Counted from the first letter of the stretch, positions 18,757-28,458 are shown. The stretch: DNA of 64,000 nucleotides from Bryobacteraceae bacterium (GCA_026129905.1 JAHCHE010000021.1:108703-172702); one strand, 5' to 3'. Made by a program: numbers and translations. Notes: generated by a model from the letters alone, not told the origin.

Positions 18757-20334
18757 ATGGAACCCTTCTGCCTCCGCCAAACCGACCTGCCTCACACCAC
18801 CCGGTTGTTCGCGGATTTTGTCTATCAGTTCGAGCGCGTGAAGGATTTCTATGGCCTGAATTCCGCCGATCCGGACTCGTACCCGAGCGCCGCCGGACGA
18901 ATCCAGTTTCCCGATAGCCGGCGAGCCGCGCTGGTTCACGCGTTGGGGAAGATCAACCGGCCCGGTCCGGCGCTCGACCTGCTGGCGCAGCCCGGTACGT
19001 GCGCGGTGGTGACCGGGCAGCAGGTGGGCCTGTTTTCCGGTCCCGCCTACGCGATCTACAAAGCGCTGACGGCGATCAGACTGGCGCGAACGCTGACCGG
19101 GCGCGGGATTCCGTCTGTCCCCGTTTTCTGGCTGGCCACCGAAGATCATGACGACGTCGAAGTGAACCACTGCTGGACCTTCGACGCAGCCCAGCGCCCG
19201 GCGCCGCTCCGGGTGGAAACCGGCGCGACTCACGAGAAGCCGGTGGGCGGGATTCCGCTGGTGAACCCGCCGCTCAACGCGCTGCGTTCTTCGATGGCGC
19301 AGCTTCCGTTCGGCGACGAAGTAGCCGCCATGGTCGAAGCCGCGTACGCGCCGGGGAAGACTTTCGGCGTGGCTTTCCGGGAGCTGATGAGGAGGCTGCT
19401 GGGGTCGCACGAGATCCTGTTCATCGATCCCCTGGAGCCGGAAATTCGCTCGATCGCCGCGCCGCTGATGCGGGATGCGATCGCGGCGGCGCCCCAGCTC
19501 AGCGCCGGTTTGCTGCAACGCAACCGCGCCCTGGAATCGGCCGGTTATCACGCTCAGGTGCGCGTGGAGCCGTCGTCGTCGTTGTTCTTTCTGCTTGACG
19601 GCGAGCACCGGATCGCCCTGCGCCGGGCCGACCGGGAATACCGGGCCGGCGAGACCCGCGTCACGGCGGACGAACTGGCCGCACAGGCCGAGCACGTGTC
19701 GCCGGGCGCGTTGCTCCGGCCGGTAATGCAGGACTACGTGTTGCCCACCGTCGCCTACGTCGGCGGCCCCGCCGAAATCGCGTACCTGGCGCAGGCGCGC
19801 GTACTATACGAGGACCTGATAGGTCACATGCCGGTGGTGCTGCCTCGCAGCGGCTTCACGCTGCTGGATTCAAGGGCGGTGAAACTGCTGCGGCGGTATG
19901 GACTCTCTGTGCGCTCCTGTTTTCATGGCCTGGATCCGCTGAAGGAACAAATCGCCTGCAAGCTCGTGCCGGTGGATCTGCGCGGCGACCTGGAATCGAC
20001 GACCTCTTCCATCGCCGGCCAGGTCGATGGACTGCGCGCCCAACTGGCGCGGTTCGACGGGTCTTTGGCGTCGGTGCTGGACAAGAGCCGCGCCAAGATC
20101 CTCTACCAGCTCGCGAAAATCGAGCGAAAGGTGGCGCGCGAGTCACTGCGGCGCGACGAGCGCGCGGGCGCCGAGGCGGAATACCTCTCCAATCTCATCT
20201 ATCCCAACAAACATCTTCAGGAGCGCTTTTACACGATCCTCCCGTTCCTCGCCCGGCACGGCCTCGGCCTGGTGGACCAGTTCTACGAATCGGTCCGGCT
20301 CGAATGCCCGGACCACATTGTTCTTAGCGCCTGA
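18757..20334 (+). CDS. bshC: bacillithiol biosynthesis cysteine-adding enzyme BshC
   Basis: Adds cysteine to glucosaminyl-malate in the last step of bacillithiol synthesis. The 525-residue protein has the BshC block VVTGQQVGLFSGPAYAIYKA, then VFWLATEDHDDVEVNH (the ED-HD nucleotide-binding-like motif), and a C-terminal coiled coil with YQLAKIERKVARESLRRDE before the terminal domain. I start at the ATG at 18757 because CLRQTDLPHTTRLF is the usual N-terminus; an ATG at 18706 would add 17 unsupported residues. The genes for BshA and BshB are not in the window. Confidence 0.9.
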   Translation: MEPFCLRQTDLPHTTRLFADFVYQFERVKDFYGLNSADPDSYPSAAGRIQFPDSRRAALVHALGKINRPGPALDLLAQPGTCAVVTGQQVGLFSGPAYAIYKALTAIRLARTLTGRGIPSVPVFWLATEDHDDVEVNHCWTFDAAQRPAPLRVETGATHEKPVGGIPLVNPPLNALRSSMAQLPFGDEVAAMVEAAYAPGKTFGVAFRELMRRLLGSHEILFIDPLEPEIRSIAAPLMRDAIAAAPQLSAGLLQRNRALESAGYHAQVRVEPSSSLFFLLDGEHRIALRRADREYRAGETRVTADELAAQAEHVSPGALLRPVMQDYVLPTVAYVGGPAEIAYLAQARVLYEDLIGHMPVVLPRSGFTLLDSRAVKLLRRYGLSVRSCFHGLDPLKEQIACKLVPVDLRGDLESTTSSIAGQVDGLRAQLARFDGSLASVLDKSRAKILYQLAKIERKVARESLRRDERAGAEAEYLSNLIYPNKHLQERFYTILPFLARHGLGLVDQFYESVRLECPDHIVLSA

Positions 20335-20374
20335 TGGGCGGCGGCCGGCGAGCGCTGCCGCGGGATCGAAGCCG

Positions 20375-20641
20375 ATGTGCAGAAACATCAGAATTCTTTT
20401 CAATTTTCAGCCGCCGGCCACGGAAGAGGAGATTCGGGCCGCCGCGCTTCAGTTCGTGAGAAAGATCAGCGGCGTTCACAAACCGTCGAGGGCCAACGAA
20501 CCCGCGTTCCAGGCGGCGGTGGACGAAATCGCCGGCGTTTCGGCGCGCCTGCTTTCATCACTCGAAACGCAGGCGCCGCCGAAGAACCGGGAAGAAGAAG
20601 CCGCCAAGGCCAGGGCTCGATCAGCGAAGCGATTCGGTTGA
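20375..20641 (+). CDS. DUF2277 family protein
   Basis: An 88-residue protein that begins MCRNIRILFNFQPPATEEEI, which is the conserved start of the DUF2277 family, and ends in a Lys/Arg-rich tail. It starts 40 bases after bshC on the same strand and is probably co-transcribed. The function is unknown; the early Cys and the ATEEEIRAAALQFVRKISG helix are conserved in the family. No signal peptide or membrane segment is visible. Confidence 0.82.
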   Translation: MCRNIRILFNFQPPATEEEIRAAALQFVRKISGVHKPSRANEPAFQAAVDEIAGVSARLLSSLETQAPPKNREEEAAKARARSAKRFG

Positions 20642-20692
20642 GACCCTCCCTCCTACGCCCTTTGAGCTCAGGTCCACTGTCTTCATCACGCG

Positions 20693-21382
20693 CTACCGGC
20701 GCTCCGGTCTCCGAAACGGCAACCAGAGCAGCCAGAATAGGGCGAGCGCAACAATCTCTCCCACGGCAAGGTAAACGGGCCAGGGGCCGAAGTAATCGAG
20801 CAGCGACGCGCTTGCCGGCTTGCGGCGCAGGTACATGTAATTCGTTCCAAAAGCAACGTTGAAAATCCCAACTACCGCGGCGTAGACGTTCAGCGTGACG
20901 AACGCGCGCCGGACGGAGCCGGCTTGCGGTCGGGCCAGACCAGACCACACGAGCGTCAGCAGGGTGGCGACCACCATTCCGTGCGCCAGGAAGTAATATG
21001 CGGTCGGATAAGAGGCGAACGGCGCCCAGAGGTCGGGAGTGACGATCGCCATGGCGCCGCCGCTGAGTCCGGCGTAATAGGCGATTTCGAATACCCGCGG
21101 CTTCAGGCTGACGGCGGCGATAACGGTCAGCCACACCGTGAGATCGGAAAGCTGAAGAGGCAGCCCTTCCGGGAAGCGAAAGCCCTCCGTGCGCAGCCGG
21201 TAACCGTACCAGGCAAGCTCGTTGGCGGCCAGAAACGCGCCGAGGCAGATCCTTACCAGGCGTCCCAAAGCCGCGGTGCGCCGGCCTATCCATGAGAGCG
21301 CCGCCGCAGTCGCCGGCAGGGCCGCCAGAATCAGCAGATGTCGTGCTCCGAAAAGTTCAAATTCTGTCGCCACTCGCCCCAC
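20693..21382 (-). CDS. YwaF-like integral membrane protein (TIGR02206 type)
   Basis: A 229-residue membrane protein with about six or seven hydrophobic helices. Family features are the N-terminal [12 protein letters not shown], the central [19 protein letters not shown] and the stretch [20 protein letters not shown] before the last helix. These match the YwaF/TIGR02206 family, whose role is not established. It is transcribed alone, convergent with DUF2277 and divergent from the DinB-like gene. Confidence 0.78.
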   Translation of the reverse strand: MGRVATEFELFGARHLLILAALPATAAALSWIGRRTAALGRLVRICLGAFLAANELAWYGYRLRTEGFRFPEGLPLQLSDLTVWLTVIAAVSLKPRVFEIAYYAGLSGGAMAIVTPDLWAPFASYPTAYYFLAHGMVVATLLTLVWSGLARPQAGSVRRAFVTLNVYAAVVGIFNVAFGTNYMYLRRKPASASLLDYFGPWPVYLAVGEIVALALFWLLWLPFRRPERR

Positions 21383-21532
21383 GGAACGCAGTTCAAGTTC
21401 CCGGGTAACAGCTTACCCCGTTCCACTAAAGGTGAGCCTCCTGAGAATTAAGGCCGGGATATCGAATTTGCCGTTGCCTCGGTTCGGAAATTGACGTATC
21501 GTCTCCTATGGATCGATGAAAGGAGGTCATAC

Positions 21533-22069
21533 ATGACCTGGACACAGCTTCTGAAGACCGAGATGGCAGGCGTCTATTCAACCACGGCGCTGCTGCTGGA
21601 CAGGGTCGATCCGAATTGCCTCGATTGGAAACCGGCCACCGGTTCCAACTGGATGACGATGGGCCAGCTCCTCAAGCATATCGGCGACGCGTGCGGCGCC
21701 GGTTGCCGGGCGTTCCTTACCGGGGACTGGGGACTGCCGCCGGGCGTGAGCGTGGAAGACTTGAAACCGGAGGAAATGCTTCCGCCGGCCGAGAAACTGC
21801 CCGCCGTAGCGAGCGTCGAGGAGGCGAAGAAGGCGCTGGCGGGGGACAGGACCACGGCGCTGGAGGCGATCGACCTGGCCGGCGAAGCACAGCTCGAGCA
21901 CAAGTTGGTCGCCGCTCCCTGGGCGCCCGGCGTGGAATGCGCGCTCGGCCGCCACTTCCTGCAAATGGTTCAGCATCTCGACCGGCACAAGACGCAGCTT
22001 TTCTACTACCTGAAGCTCCAGGGCCAGCCGGTCAGTACGGTGGATCTTTGGGGCGAACCGCAGGTTTGA
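21533..22069 (+). CDS. DinB-like metalloprotein (possible thiol S-transferase)
   Basis: About 178 residues forming the four-helix DinB/YfiT fold. The three-His metal site is visible as LLKHIGDA near residue 44 and the HLDRHKTQL pair near residue 148. The start at 21533 is fixed by a near-perfect ribosome site, AAGGAGGT at 21519-21526. Many DinB-like proteins in bacillithiol-making bacteria are bacillithiol transferases, and bshC lies 1.2 kb upstream on the same strand. That link is an inference from context only. Confidence 0.75.
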   Translation: MTWTQLLKTEMAGVYSTTALLLDRVDPNCLDWKPATGSNWMTMGQLLKHIGDACGAGCRAFLTGDWGLPPGVSVEDLKPEEMLPPAEKLPAVASVEEAKKALAGDRTTALEAIDLAGEAQLEHKLVAAPWAPGVECALGRHFLQMVQHLDRHKTQLFYYLKLQGQPVSTVDLWGEPQV

Positions 22070-22096
22070 GGCCCGTGCGGCGCACGGCCGCAGGAC

Positions 22097-22129
22097 GAAA
22101 AGGGGCCTCCGTGAATCGTCGGAAGCCCC
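22097..22129 (-). terminator. rho-independent terminator of the outer-membrane barrel gene
   Basis: Read leftward, the sequence after the barrel gene stop forms the hairpin GGGGCTTCCG-ACGATTCA-CGGAGGCCCC (one mismatch) followed by TTTT. It lies 10-42 bases past the stop. It may also help stop transcription from the convergent DinB-like gene, although there is no T-run in that direction. Confidence 0.72.
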
Positions 22130-22138
22130 CCGGCTTGA

Positions 22139-22783
22139 CTACCAGCGAAAGCCGAACGTGACCGGAAGGACGGCCGTGCGTACCGGCGTGGTGTAGATGT
22201 AGTGGTAGCGCGATTCGGCGAAGAACTTGGCGTTGCTGTCCTCGCGCACCGCGAAGGTGACGCCGGCCCCGGCGTTCCAACCGGCCTTGTTCTGCGAAAA
22301 GGAGCCGAGTACCTGGTTGACCGGAACCACCGTCGGGAAGAAGACCCCATAAAAGGGATCGAAAGCGGTGATCGCGGCGGTGGTCGGCTCGGTGAACTCG
22401 ATGGTCCGGCGATAGTATCCGCCGCCGCCGACTAAGTACGCGTCGAAACGGCCGCGCGGATTCAAACGGACGACCGGGTTGAGAGTGACGGAGTAGATCC
22501 GTCCGTCGCCCGCTGGCACGCCGACATCGGCGAGGGCGTTGCGGCTGATATTGAGATTGTTGTAGCCAAACTCCGCCATCACGCCCACGCGCGGGTTGAA
22601 GTTGATACCCGCTCCGGCGGCGAGATTGTAGCCGCGGTCGAAGCGATCCGACGCTTGGCCGGTCGGTTGGGTGAATCCTCCACCAAAATGAAACGTGAAG
22701 TTGTTGGTGTTCTGCGCCAGCGCCGGCTGAGCGAGAACCATTCCCGCCAGGCAGAGCCCGGCGGCATAGACGACACTTCTCAT
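22139..22783 (-). CDS. small outer-membrane beta-barrel protein
   Basis: A 214-residue protein with a clear signal peptide (VVYAAGLCLAGMVLAQPALAQ) and a mature part of alternating beta strands rich in Gly and aromatics (FTFHFGGGFT, AGAGINFNPRVGVMAEFGY, FDAYLVGGGGYYRRTIEF). It ends VTFGFRW, an aromatic C-terminus that can serve as a BAM recognition signal. The start at 22783 has GGAGAAAAG just upstream. It resembles OmpA-type eight-stranded barrels without the peptidoglycan domain. Function is unknown. Confidence 0.78.
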   Translation of the reverse strand: MRSVVYAAGLCLAGMVLAQPALAQNTNNFTFHFGGGFTQPTGQASDRFDRGYNLAAGAGINFNPRVGVMAEFGYNNLNISRNALADVGVPAGDGRIYSVTLNPVVRLNPRGRFDAYLVGGGGYYRRTIEFTEPTTAAITAFDPFYGVFFPTVVPVNQVLGSFSQNKAGWNAGAGVTFAVREDSNAKFFAESRYHYIYTTPVRTAVLPVTFGFRW

Positions 22784-23021
22784 ATCTTTTCTCCTCGCTG
22801 CGGCTTTGGTACTGCCGGCAGCCTCCCACCTTGGGCCGCCCGCAAGCCGCACTGATGACGATGGTGCAAGTGGCGTTCCAACGGCCGGGCGAACGGCGAA
22901 TGAAGGGCTTGCAACGCCCGCTGTCCGCCGGGGTGTGAGTTTTCGTGAGAGTGTGACCTTTGCGCCGAAAATCGGGCTGGGACGTTGATATAATGCCCCA
23001 ATTCGTTGTTGAGGCCCGGAG

Positions 23022-24020
23022 ATGCAGCAGTTCGGAGTAGCATTTCGACACGCTCCGCGAAGGTGGCGTATCCTCTTGATTACGGCCTGTTTAGGGCTCG
23101 TCTACGGAGCGGCCGGGACGTTCGGCGCCGAGCCGCCGGGCCAGACGAATGTGGAACGGAAGCCGCGCGCGGCAAAGCGTCAGGTGAGCCCGCCGCCGTC
23201 GCTCCGCGCGGATGTTCGTCTGGTGCTGACGCCGGTGACGGTCACCGACTTGTTCGGCGCGCCGGTTTCGGGGCTGCCTGCCGAGACGTTCCAGTTATTT
23301 GAAGAAGGAGTCGAACAGGATATCCGGTACTTCAGTTCCGACGAAGGCCCCGTGTCGCTGGGCATCGTGTTCGACGCCAGCCGCAGCATGACCGGAAAAC
23401 TGGAGCGGTCCCGCGCGGCGGTAACGCGGTTCTGCTATGCCGCGGCCCCGGACGACGAGTTCTTCCTCATCGAGTTCAACGATACCCCCCGGGTGCTTTT
23501 TAACTTCACCAGCGACCCGGCCTACATTGAGAAAGCCGCGATGGGCATCACGCCGCGCAACTGGACGGCCCTGTTCGACGCGGTGTACATGGCCATCGCG
23601 CAGATGAAGAATGCCCGCCACAGTCGAAAGGCGCTCCTGATTCTCTCCGACGGAGGCGACAACCGCAGCCGCTACTCCGAACGGGAGATGAGAACCTTCG
23701 TCCGCGAAGGCGATGTCTCCATCTATTCCATCGGCCTGTTCGGCGGCAAGTTTCTCCAGCGGCACGAGTCGCTGCTGCGGCGGCTTTCCGACGAGACGGG
23801 CGGGACGTTCTACCAGGTGGAGGACGTCGCCGATCTGCCTGAGGTAGTCGCCACGATCAACGAGACAATCCGGCGCCAGTATGTTCTGGGCCACGTTTCA
23901 GCCAACGCCGAAGACGACGGCGCGTACCGGAAGATCGAAGTGCGCCTGCGAACGCCGCCGGCTGGACAGCGGCTGCGCGCTTCGTGGCGAACGGGCTATT
24001 ACGCCCCGGACACGCGATAG
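23022..24020 (+). CDS. VWA-domain protein, VWFA-related Acidobacterial type
   Basis: A 332-residue exported protein with a basic N-terminus and one hydrophobic segment (ILLITACLGLVYGAAGTF). The VWA domain spans about 110-290. Its MIDAS metal site is complete: DASRS in IVFDASRSM, the Thr of NWTALFDAVY and LSDGGDN. The preceding strand block DLFGAPVSGLPAETFQLFEEG is typical of the acidobacterial VWA family, which is abundant in this phylum. A possible -10 box TATAAT lies at 22989-22994, 28 bases before the start. The 238-bp upstream gap holds nothing else I recognise. It converges with the OmpA-like gene. Confidence 0.85.
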   Translation: MQQFGVAFRHAPRRWRILLITACLGLVYGAAGTFGAEPPGQTNVERKPRAAKRQVSPPPSLRADVRLVLTPVTVTDLFGAPVSGLPAETFQLFEEGVEQDIRYFSSDEGPVSLGIVFDASRSMTGKLERSRAAVTRFCYAAAPDDEFFLIEFNDTPRVLFNFTSDPAYIEKAAMGITPRNWTALFDAVYMAIAQMKNARHSRKALLILSDGGDNRSRYSEREMRTFVREGDVSIYSIGLFGGKFLQRHESLLRRLSDETGGTFYQVEDVADLPEVVATINETIRRQYVLGHVSANAEDDGAYRKIEVRLRTPPAGQRLRASWRTGYYAPDTR

Positions 24021-24029
24021 CCGAGCGTC

Positions 24030-25637
24030 CTAGGGCTCTTCTGGCGGAGCGCCGGGTAGACCGACCGGATCGCCGAAAATGACCAGGCGGAGTTCGGCGT
24101 CGCCATCGGCTTCGTGGTGGCCATCCTCCAGGCCCGAAGCATTCCGCGACGGCGCGCCGTCAGCGATGCCGCCGACCAGACCGCGTTCGGTAAGGTAGCG
24201 TTCCACCGCGTTGAGGTGGTCCGCGGCGATGGATGAATCAACCGCGCCGTTGGCCGCGGCGGGGGCGCGATGCAAAGCGAACTGAAGGCCGGGGTGCGCC
24301 AGCAGGAATCCCGCGAGAATGGCGAGTTTCTCCCTGCCGGCCGGGGCAAGGGCGCCGGACTCATCCTCGAACAGTTCACGCGGCATGTCGACCACCACGC
24401 CTTCGTCCGTTTGCCGGGCGGGGAGAACGCCGCTGATCTGGCTGGTGAGCCGCAACCGGAGTTCCGCTTTGCGAAGCGATTCGAGGCGCTGCTGGCGTTC
24501 CACTTCGTCCGACTGCCTCTTCTGGAGTTCGTTTTGCCAGCGCATCCGCTCCTCGGAAAGCAGCGAGTGGGCGCGCGCCGCATCGTCCTGGGCCTGCTTG
24601 GCCGCCTCCAGCACCGCCGCCAGTTGCTTTTCCAACTTCGATTGTTCCGCGGCGCGGACCTGCGCCTGCTGTTCGGCTTCCGCGCGCCGGCGCTCTTCCG
24701 CCTTCGTGGCCGCCTCGGCTTCGGCGCGCCGTTTGGCCTCGCGCTCGGCTGCCGCTCTCGCGGCGGCTTCCCGCTCCGCGGCCTCCTGCCGCTCCTTGGC
24801 CAAGCGCTCTTCGTCCTGACGGCGCACCGCGATCTCGCGGGCGTCCTCGGCGGTCTGGACCGCTTCCCGCGCGAGCATCGCCACCGGTTTCGGACCCGCC
24901 TTGCGCGCCAGGTAGGCCTCAGCCTGGCTCAGGCTCCGCTCCGCCTTGAGAAACGTGTCGCGCGCGTACAGCGGCGCGCCGGATGCGCGGGCGATCTGAA
25001 CGGCGTTGCGGGCTTCGTAGAGCTCCAACGGAACCTTGGGATCGAGCGTCAGCATCAGGGGGTTCGCCAGCGGCTGATACTGGCCGCGCCTCAGCAGCTC
25101 GAACCGAGCGTTGATGGTTTCGATCTTGCCCAACGTGTCCCGGCGGACTTCGTTTTCCAGCACCACCAGGTCGCTCGGACTGCGGACGGCAAAATAGGGC
25201 TCCGCGGTGACGATCATGCCGAACATCTGCAGCTCGGTAGTGACGTTGAGCTTGCTGCCGCCGTCCTTGTTGACGAGCACCTCGCCCAGGTTGGACGCGC
25301 GGCCTTCGGGCGTGATCGCCCACATGACGTAGGTCAGGTACTCGGCGCCGAACTTGATCGCCGGTTCGAGGCGCTTGAATTCGACTTCGATCTCGATGTA
25401 TCCGCGCTGGCTCTCGACTTTCGCCAGGCCTTCGGCCCGCGGCAACAAGGTGGTGCCCCGAAAATTAATGCGCGTGGACCCGCTGCGGTGGCGATAATTG
25501 ATGGCGACGGTTATCTTTTCGACAACATCCACGCGATAGACGGGACGTTTGGCGAGTTCGTGGACCTCGGGCTTTCCAGGTTGGCCGGCCAAACCCGGAT
25601 GCGCCAACAACAATAGAGGCAACACTCCCCTCCACAT
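24030..25637 (-). CDS. OmpA-like coiled-coil periplasmic protein
   Basis: About 535 residues. A signal peptide (WRGVLPLLLLAHPGLAG) is followed by a beta-rich N-terminal region (residues 20-150), a helical segment with a DUF4398-like pattern (LYEARNAVQIARASGAPLYA, SLSQAEAYLARKAG) and a long alanine/glutamate/arginine coiled coil (about 265-410). The C-terminus has a degenerate OmpA-like fold (VVVDMPRELFEDESGALAPA, LQFALHRAP). Such proteins link the outer membrane to peptidoglycan. A GTG at 25661 could add eight residues; I prefer the ATG at 25637 because the hydrophobic leader follows it directly. Confidence 0.7.
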   Translation of the reverse strand: MWRGVLPLLLLAHPGLAGQPGKPEVHELAKRPVYRVDVVEKITVAINYRHRSGSTRINFRGTTLLPRAEGLAKVESQRGYIEIEVEFKRLEPAIKFGAEYLTYVMWAITPEGRASNLGEVLVNKDGGSKLNVTTELQMFGMIVTAEPYFAVRSPSDLVVLENEVRRDTLGKIETINARFELLRRGQYQPLANPLMLTLDPKVPLELYEARNAVQIARASGAPLYARDTFLKAERSLSQAEAYLARKAGPKPVAMLAREAVQTAEDAREIAVRRQDEERLAKERQEAAEREAAARAAAEREAKRRAEAEAATKAEERRRAEAEQQAQVRAAEQSKLEKQLAAVLEAAKQAQDDAARAHSLLSEERMRWQNELQKRQSDEVERQQRLESLRKAELRLRLTSQISGVLPARQTDEGVVVDMPRELFEDESGALAPAGREKLAILAGFLLAHPGLQFALHRAPAAANGAVDSSIAADHLNAVERYLTERGLVGGIADGAPSRNASGLEDGHHEADGDAELRLVIFGDPVGLPGAPPEEP

Positions 25638-25743
25638 TGCGCGGGCCCTGTTCCTTTCCACCTAATTATAGAAGACGCCGTGTGCGCCTTCGGGGGTACC
25701 TGCCGGCTGGTATTCTGACAGAAGAGCCCAGTGAAGTAAAGCC

Positions 25744-26805
25744 GTGTGGTCACTTCGTCCCAGCGTTCTGATCTTGCTTACCTCCGTCCTTGCCGCACAG
25801 GAACTGCCTTCCTCCCTCGCGCCAAGCTCTCTCTCGCTGCCGTGCGACACCGAGCGAAGCTCCGAACTGGCCGAAAGAGCCCATACGGCCAATAAAGAGG
25901 GCGACGCGGCCTTGGCGGCCGGGCTGTTCCGGCAAAGCTTTGAAGTATGTCCGCGGCAAAGGGAGCTTCTGCTGGACGTTGCCCGGGCCCTGACCTCCGC
26001 CCGCAATTTCGACGGCGCGATCGCGGCGGCGGGCGAGTTCCTTCGGAGCGATCCGGACTCGCTGGCCGGACGGCTGGCGCTGGCCAACACGCTGCTGATG
26101 GCGCAGAAGTGGGAGGAGTGCGGCGTCGAGATCGAACGCGCGCTGAAACTGGGCCCCGACGATCGAGCGGCGCTCCTGCTCAAAGCCAACTACGCGTACC
26201 TGATGGGCGACTCCGGCCAGGCGGAGCAATCCCTTCTGCGTATCCTCGATCTGACTCCGGCCGACGAAGAGGCCGCGTACATGTTGGGCCGCATCTACCT
26301 TATGGACAGCCGGGTGGATTACGCCACCGCGCTTTTCCAGCGCGTACTGAAGCTGAATCCCAGCGCCTATAAGGCGTGGGACAACCTCGGGCTGTGCTAC
26401 GACGCCGCCGGCGAGACGGACACGGCGATCCGGCACTTCCTCACGGCCATCAAGCTCGTCGAGAAAGATTATCCCGAATACGACTGGCCCTATGCGAACC
26501 TGGCCGACCTGCTGCTGCGGCAGGAGCGGGATCAGGAAGCTTACCAGGCCGCGACGATGGCGGCCAAGCGCAACCCGTACTCGGGCCGGAATTTCTACCT
26601 TGGCGGGAAGGCTCTGTCAAAGCTGGGGCGGATGGATGATGCGATCAAGTGGCTGGAGCGCTCTGCTGAGCTCGATCGGGCGTACCCGGACCCCCTCTAC
26701 CTGCTCGGGCAGTTGTACTTGAAGAAGGGCGAAAAGCAAAAAGCGACCGAGGCGCTGAGCCGGTTCCGCGAGGTGAAAGCGAAAGCGCCGACAAAACGCC
26801 GATGA
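25744..26805 (+). CDS. exported TPR-repeat protein
   Basis: A 353-residue protein starting at GTG with a signal peptide (SVLILLTSVLAAQELP) and about seven TPR-like helical pairs from residue 40 to the end (for example AKWEECGVEIERALKLGPDD-type and YKAWDNLGLCYDAAGETDTA). The last pair ends in a Lys-rich tail. Its stop overlaps the start of the CRTAC1 gene by four bases (ATGA), so the two form an operon. TPR/CRTAC1 pairs are frequent in Acidobacteria and Planctomycetes; their function is unclear. Confidence 0.8.
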   Translation: MWSLRPSVLILLTSVLAAQELPSSLAPSSLSLPCDTERSSELAERAHTANKEGDAALAAGLFRQSFEVCPRQRELLLDVARALTSARNFDGAIAAAGEFLRSDPDSLAGRLALANTLLMAQKWEECGVEIERALKLGPDDRAALLLKANYAYLMGDSGQAEQSLLRILDLTPADEEAAYMLGRIYLMDSRVDYATALFQRVLKLNPSAYKAWDNLGLCYDAAGETDTAIRHFLTAIKLVEKDYPEYDWPYANLADLLLRQERDQEAYQAATMAAKRNPYSGRNFYLGGKALSKLGRMDDAIKWLERSAELDRAYPDPLYLLGQLYLKKGEKQKATEALSRFREVKAKAPTKRR

Positions 26806-28439
26806 GTCGGGCTTGCGCGGTCGCGGCGATCGCGGCGCTCCTCACCGCGTCGTCCGTGGCCGCCGAAAGTCCCATTCGGTTTCGCGAAGTCGCCGCGGCG
26901 GCCGGCATCGACTTCGCCGTCGAGCACCATCCCACCGATCGCAAGCACCTCATTGAGACCATGGCGGGCGGCGTGGCCGTGTTCGATTACGACGGCGACG
27001 GGCTGCTGGACATCTTCTTCACCAACGGGGCGGAATCGCCTGCGCTCGTGAAGTCGTCTCCGAAATATCGAAACCGCCTGTACCGGAACCTGGGCGGGAT
27101 GAAGTTCCAGGAAGTCACCGAGAACGCGGGCTTGGCCGGGGCCGGGTTCTCGACCGCCGCCGCCGCCGCCGATTACGACAACGACGGCAACATCGACCTG
27201 TTCGTGGGCGGCGTACGGCAGAACTTCCTGTACCGCAACCGCGGCGACGGGACCTTCGAGGACGTGACGGCCGAAGCCGGAATTCAGAGCGGCCGGTGGT
27301 GCGAAGGAGCCGCGTGGATCGACTATGACAACGACGGGCTGCTGGACCTGTTTGTGGTGAACTACCTGCAATGGAAGCCGGAATTCGATCTCTATTGCGG
27401 GGATCCGGTGAGCAAGGTGCGCGCTTATTGCCATCCGCGATTTTTCGACGGGTGGCCCAACACGCTCTACCGTAACCGGGACGGCCACACCTTCGAGGAC
27501 GTCTCGGAACGCTCCGGAATCTCCGCGCACGTGGGCAAAGGCATGAGCGTGGCCATCGCCGATTACGACCTGGACGGCTATATCGACATCTTCGTCACCA
27601 ACGACAAGATGCCGAACTTCCTGTTCCACAACACGGGCAAGGGCGCGTTCGAGGAAGTGGCGCTTACCGCCGGCGGCGCGCTCCAGGACAGCGGCATGGA
27701 GGTTTCCGCAATGGGGGCGGATTTCCGGGACTACGATAACGACGGCTTTCCGGACATCGTCTTCGCCGCGCTGGCCGGCGAACGCTTTCCGCTGTTTCAC
27801 AACGAGGGCGGAATTTCGTTTCGCGACGCCACGTACTCGAGCCGCCTCGGGGCGCTGAGCCACGCCCGCAGCGGCTGGAGCATCGGTCTGTTCGACCTGG
27901 ATAACGACGGCTGGAAGGATATCTTCACCACCAACTCGCATGTCAACGACACGGTGAGCTTCTTCGAGGCTTCCGAGTACAAGCTGCCCAACAGCGTGTT
28001 CGCGGGTGGTCCCGGCGGGACCTTTCGCGATGCGTCGGCCGAGTCGGGCGTCGGAGCGGGACCGCCGCAGGCTCACCGCGGCTGCGCCTTCGGCGATTTC
28101 AACAACGACGGCCGCGTGGACGTGGTGGTTGTCTCGCTGGGCGGGCCTGCCGAACTCTGGGAGAATGCGACGCCGGCGGAGAACGGTTGGCTGGACGTGC
28201 GGCTCACCGGCGCTAAGAGCAACCGCGACGGCATCGGCGCGCGAGTCCGCCTCGGCTCGCAGCATAACCACATGACGTCGAGCGTTGGCTACATCTCCTC
28301 GAGCCATGGCCCGGTCCATTTTGGTACGGGGAAGGAGCGGAACGGGATGACCGTCGAGATCCACTGGCCGAGCGGAATCGTGCAGAAGATCGGCAACATT
28401 GAGGCCAATCGGGTATTGCGCGTTACCGAATCCGAGTAG
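26802..28439 (+). CDS. CRTAC1 family VCBS/FG-GAP and ASPIC/UnbV protein
   Basis: A 545-residue exported protein with seven calcium-type FG-GAP loops: DYDGDGLLDIF, DYDNDGNIDLF, DYDNDGLLDLF, DYDLDGYIDIF, DYDNDGFPDIV, DLDNDGWKDIF and DFNNDGRVDVV. They should build a beta-propeller. The C-terminal ASPIC/UnbV domain contains WLDVRLTGAKSNRDGIGARV and HFGTG ... VEIHWPSG. The leader (AVAAIAALLTASSVAA) marks it as secreted or periplasmic. It is translationally coupled to the TPR gene upstream. Likely role is adhesion or extracellular recognition, inferred from the fold. Confidence 0.88.
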   Translation: MSRACAVAAIAALLTASSVAAESPIRFREVAAAAGIDFAVEHHPTDRKHLIETMAGGVAVFDYDGDGLLDIFFTNGAESPALVKSSPKYRNRLYRNLGGMKFQEVTENAGLAGAGFSTAAAAADYDNDGNIDLFVGGVRQNFLYRNRGDGTFEDVTAEAGIQSGRWCEGAAWIDYDNDGLLDLFVVNYLQWKPEFDLYCGDPVSKVRAYCHPRFFDGWPNTLYRNRDGHTFEDVSERSGISAHVGKGMSVAIADYDLDGYIDIFVTNDKMPNFLFHNTGKGAFEEVALTAGGALQDSGMEVSAMGADFRDYDNDGFPDIVFAALAGERFPLFHNEGGISFRDATYSSRLGALSHARSGWSIGLFDLDNDGWKDIFTTNSHVNDTVSFFEASEYKLPNSVFAGGPGGTFRDASAESGVGAGPPQAHRGCAFGDFNNDGRVDVVVVSLGGPAELWENATPAENGWLDVRLTGAKSNRDGIGARVRLGSQHNHMTSSVGYISSSHGPVHFGTGKERNGMTVEIHWPSGIVQKIGNIEANRVLRVTESE

Positions 28440-28452
28440 GCGCGGCGCGTCG

Positions 28453-28458
28453 TATAAT
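28453..28458 (+). promoter_or_regulatory. -10 box giving a possible leaderless transcript for the macrodomain gene
   Basis: A perfect TATAAT ends eight bases before the ATG of the macrodomain gene, so transcription would begin at or near the start codon. No good -35 box is present at the right distance. Confidence 0.4.

Noticed and set aside
22784..23021. Small RNA or riboswitch upstream of the VWA gene
   Set aside because: Only a lone TATAAT is convincing; no stable conserved fold could be seen.
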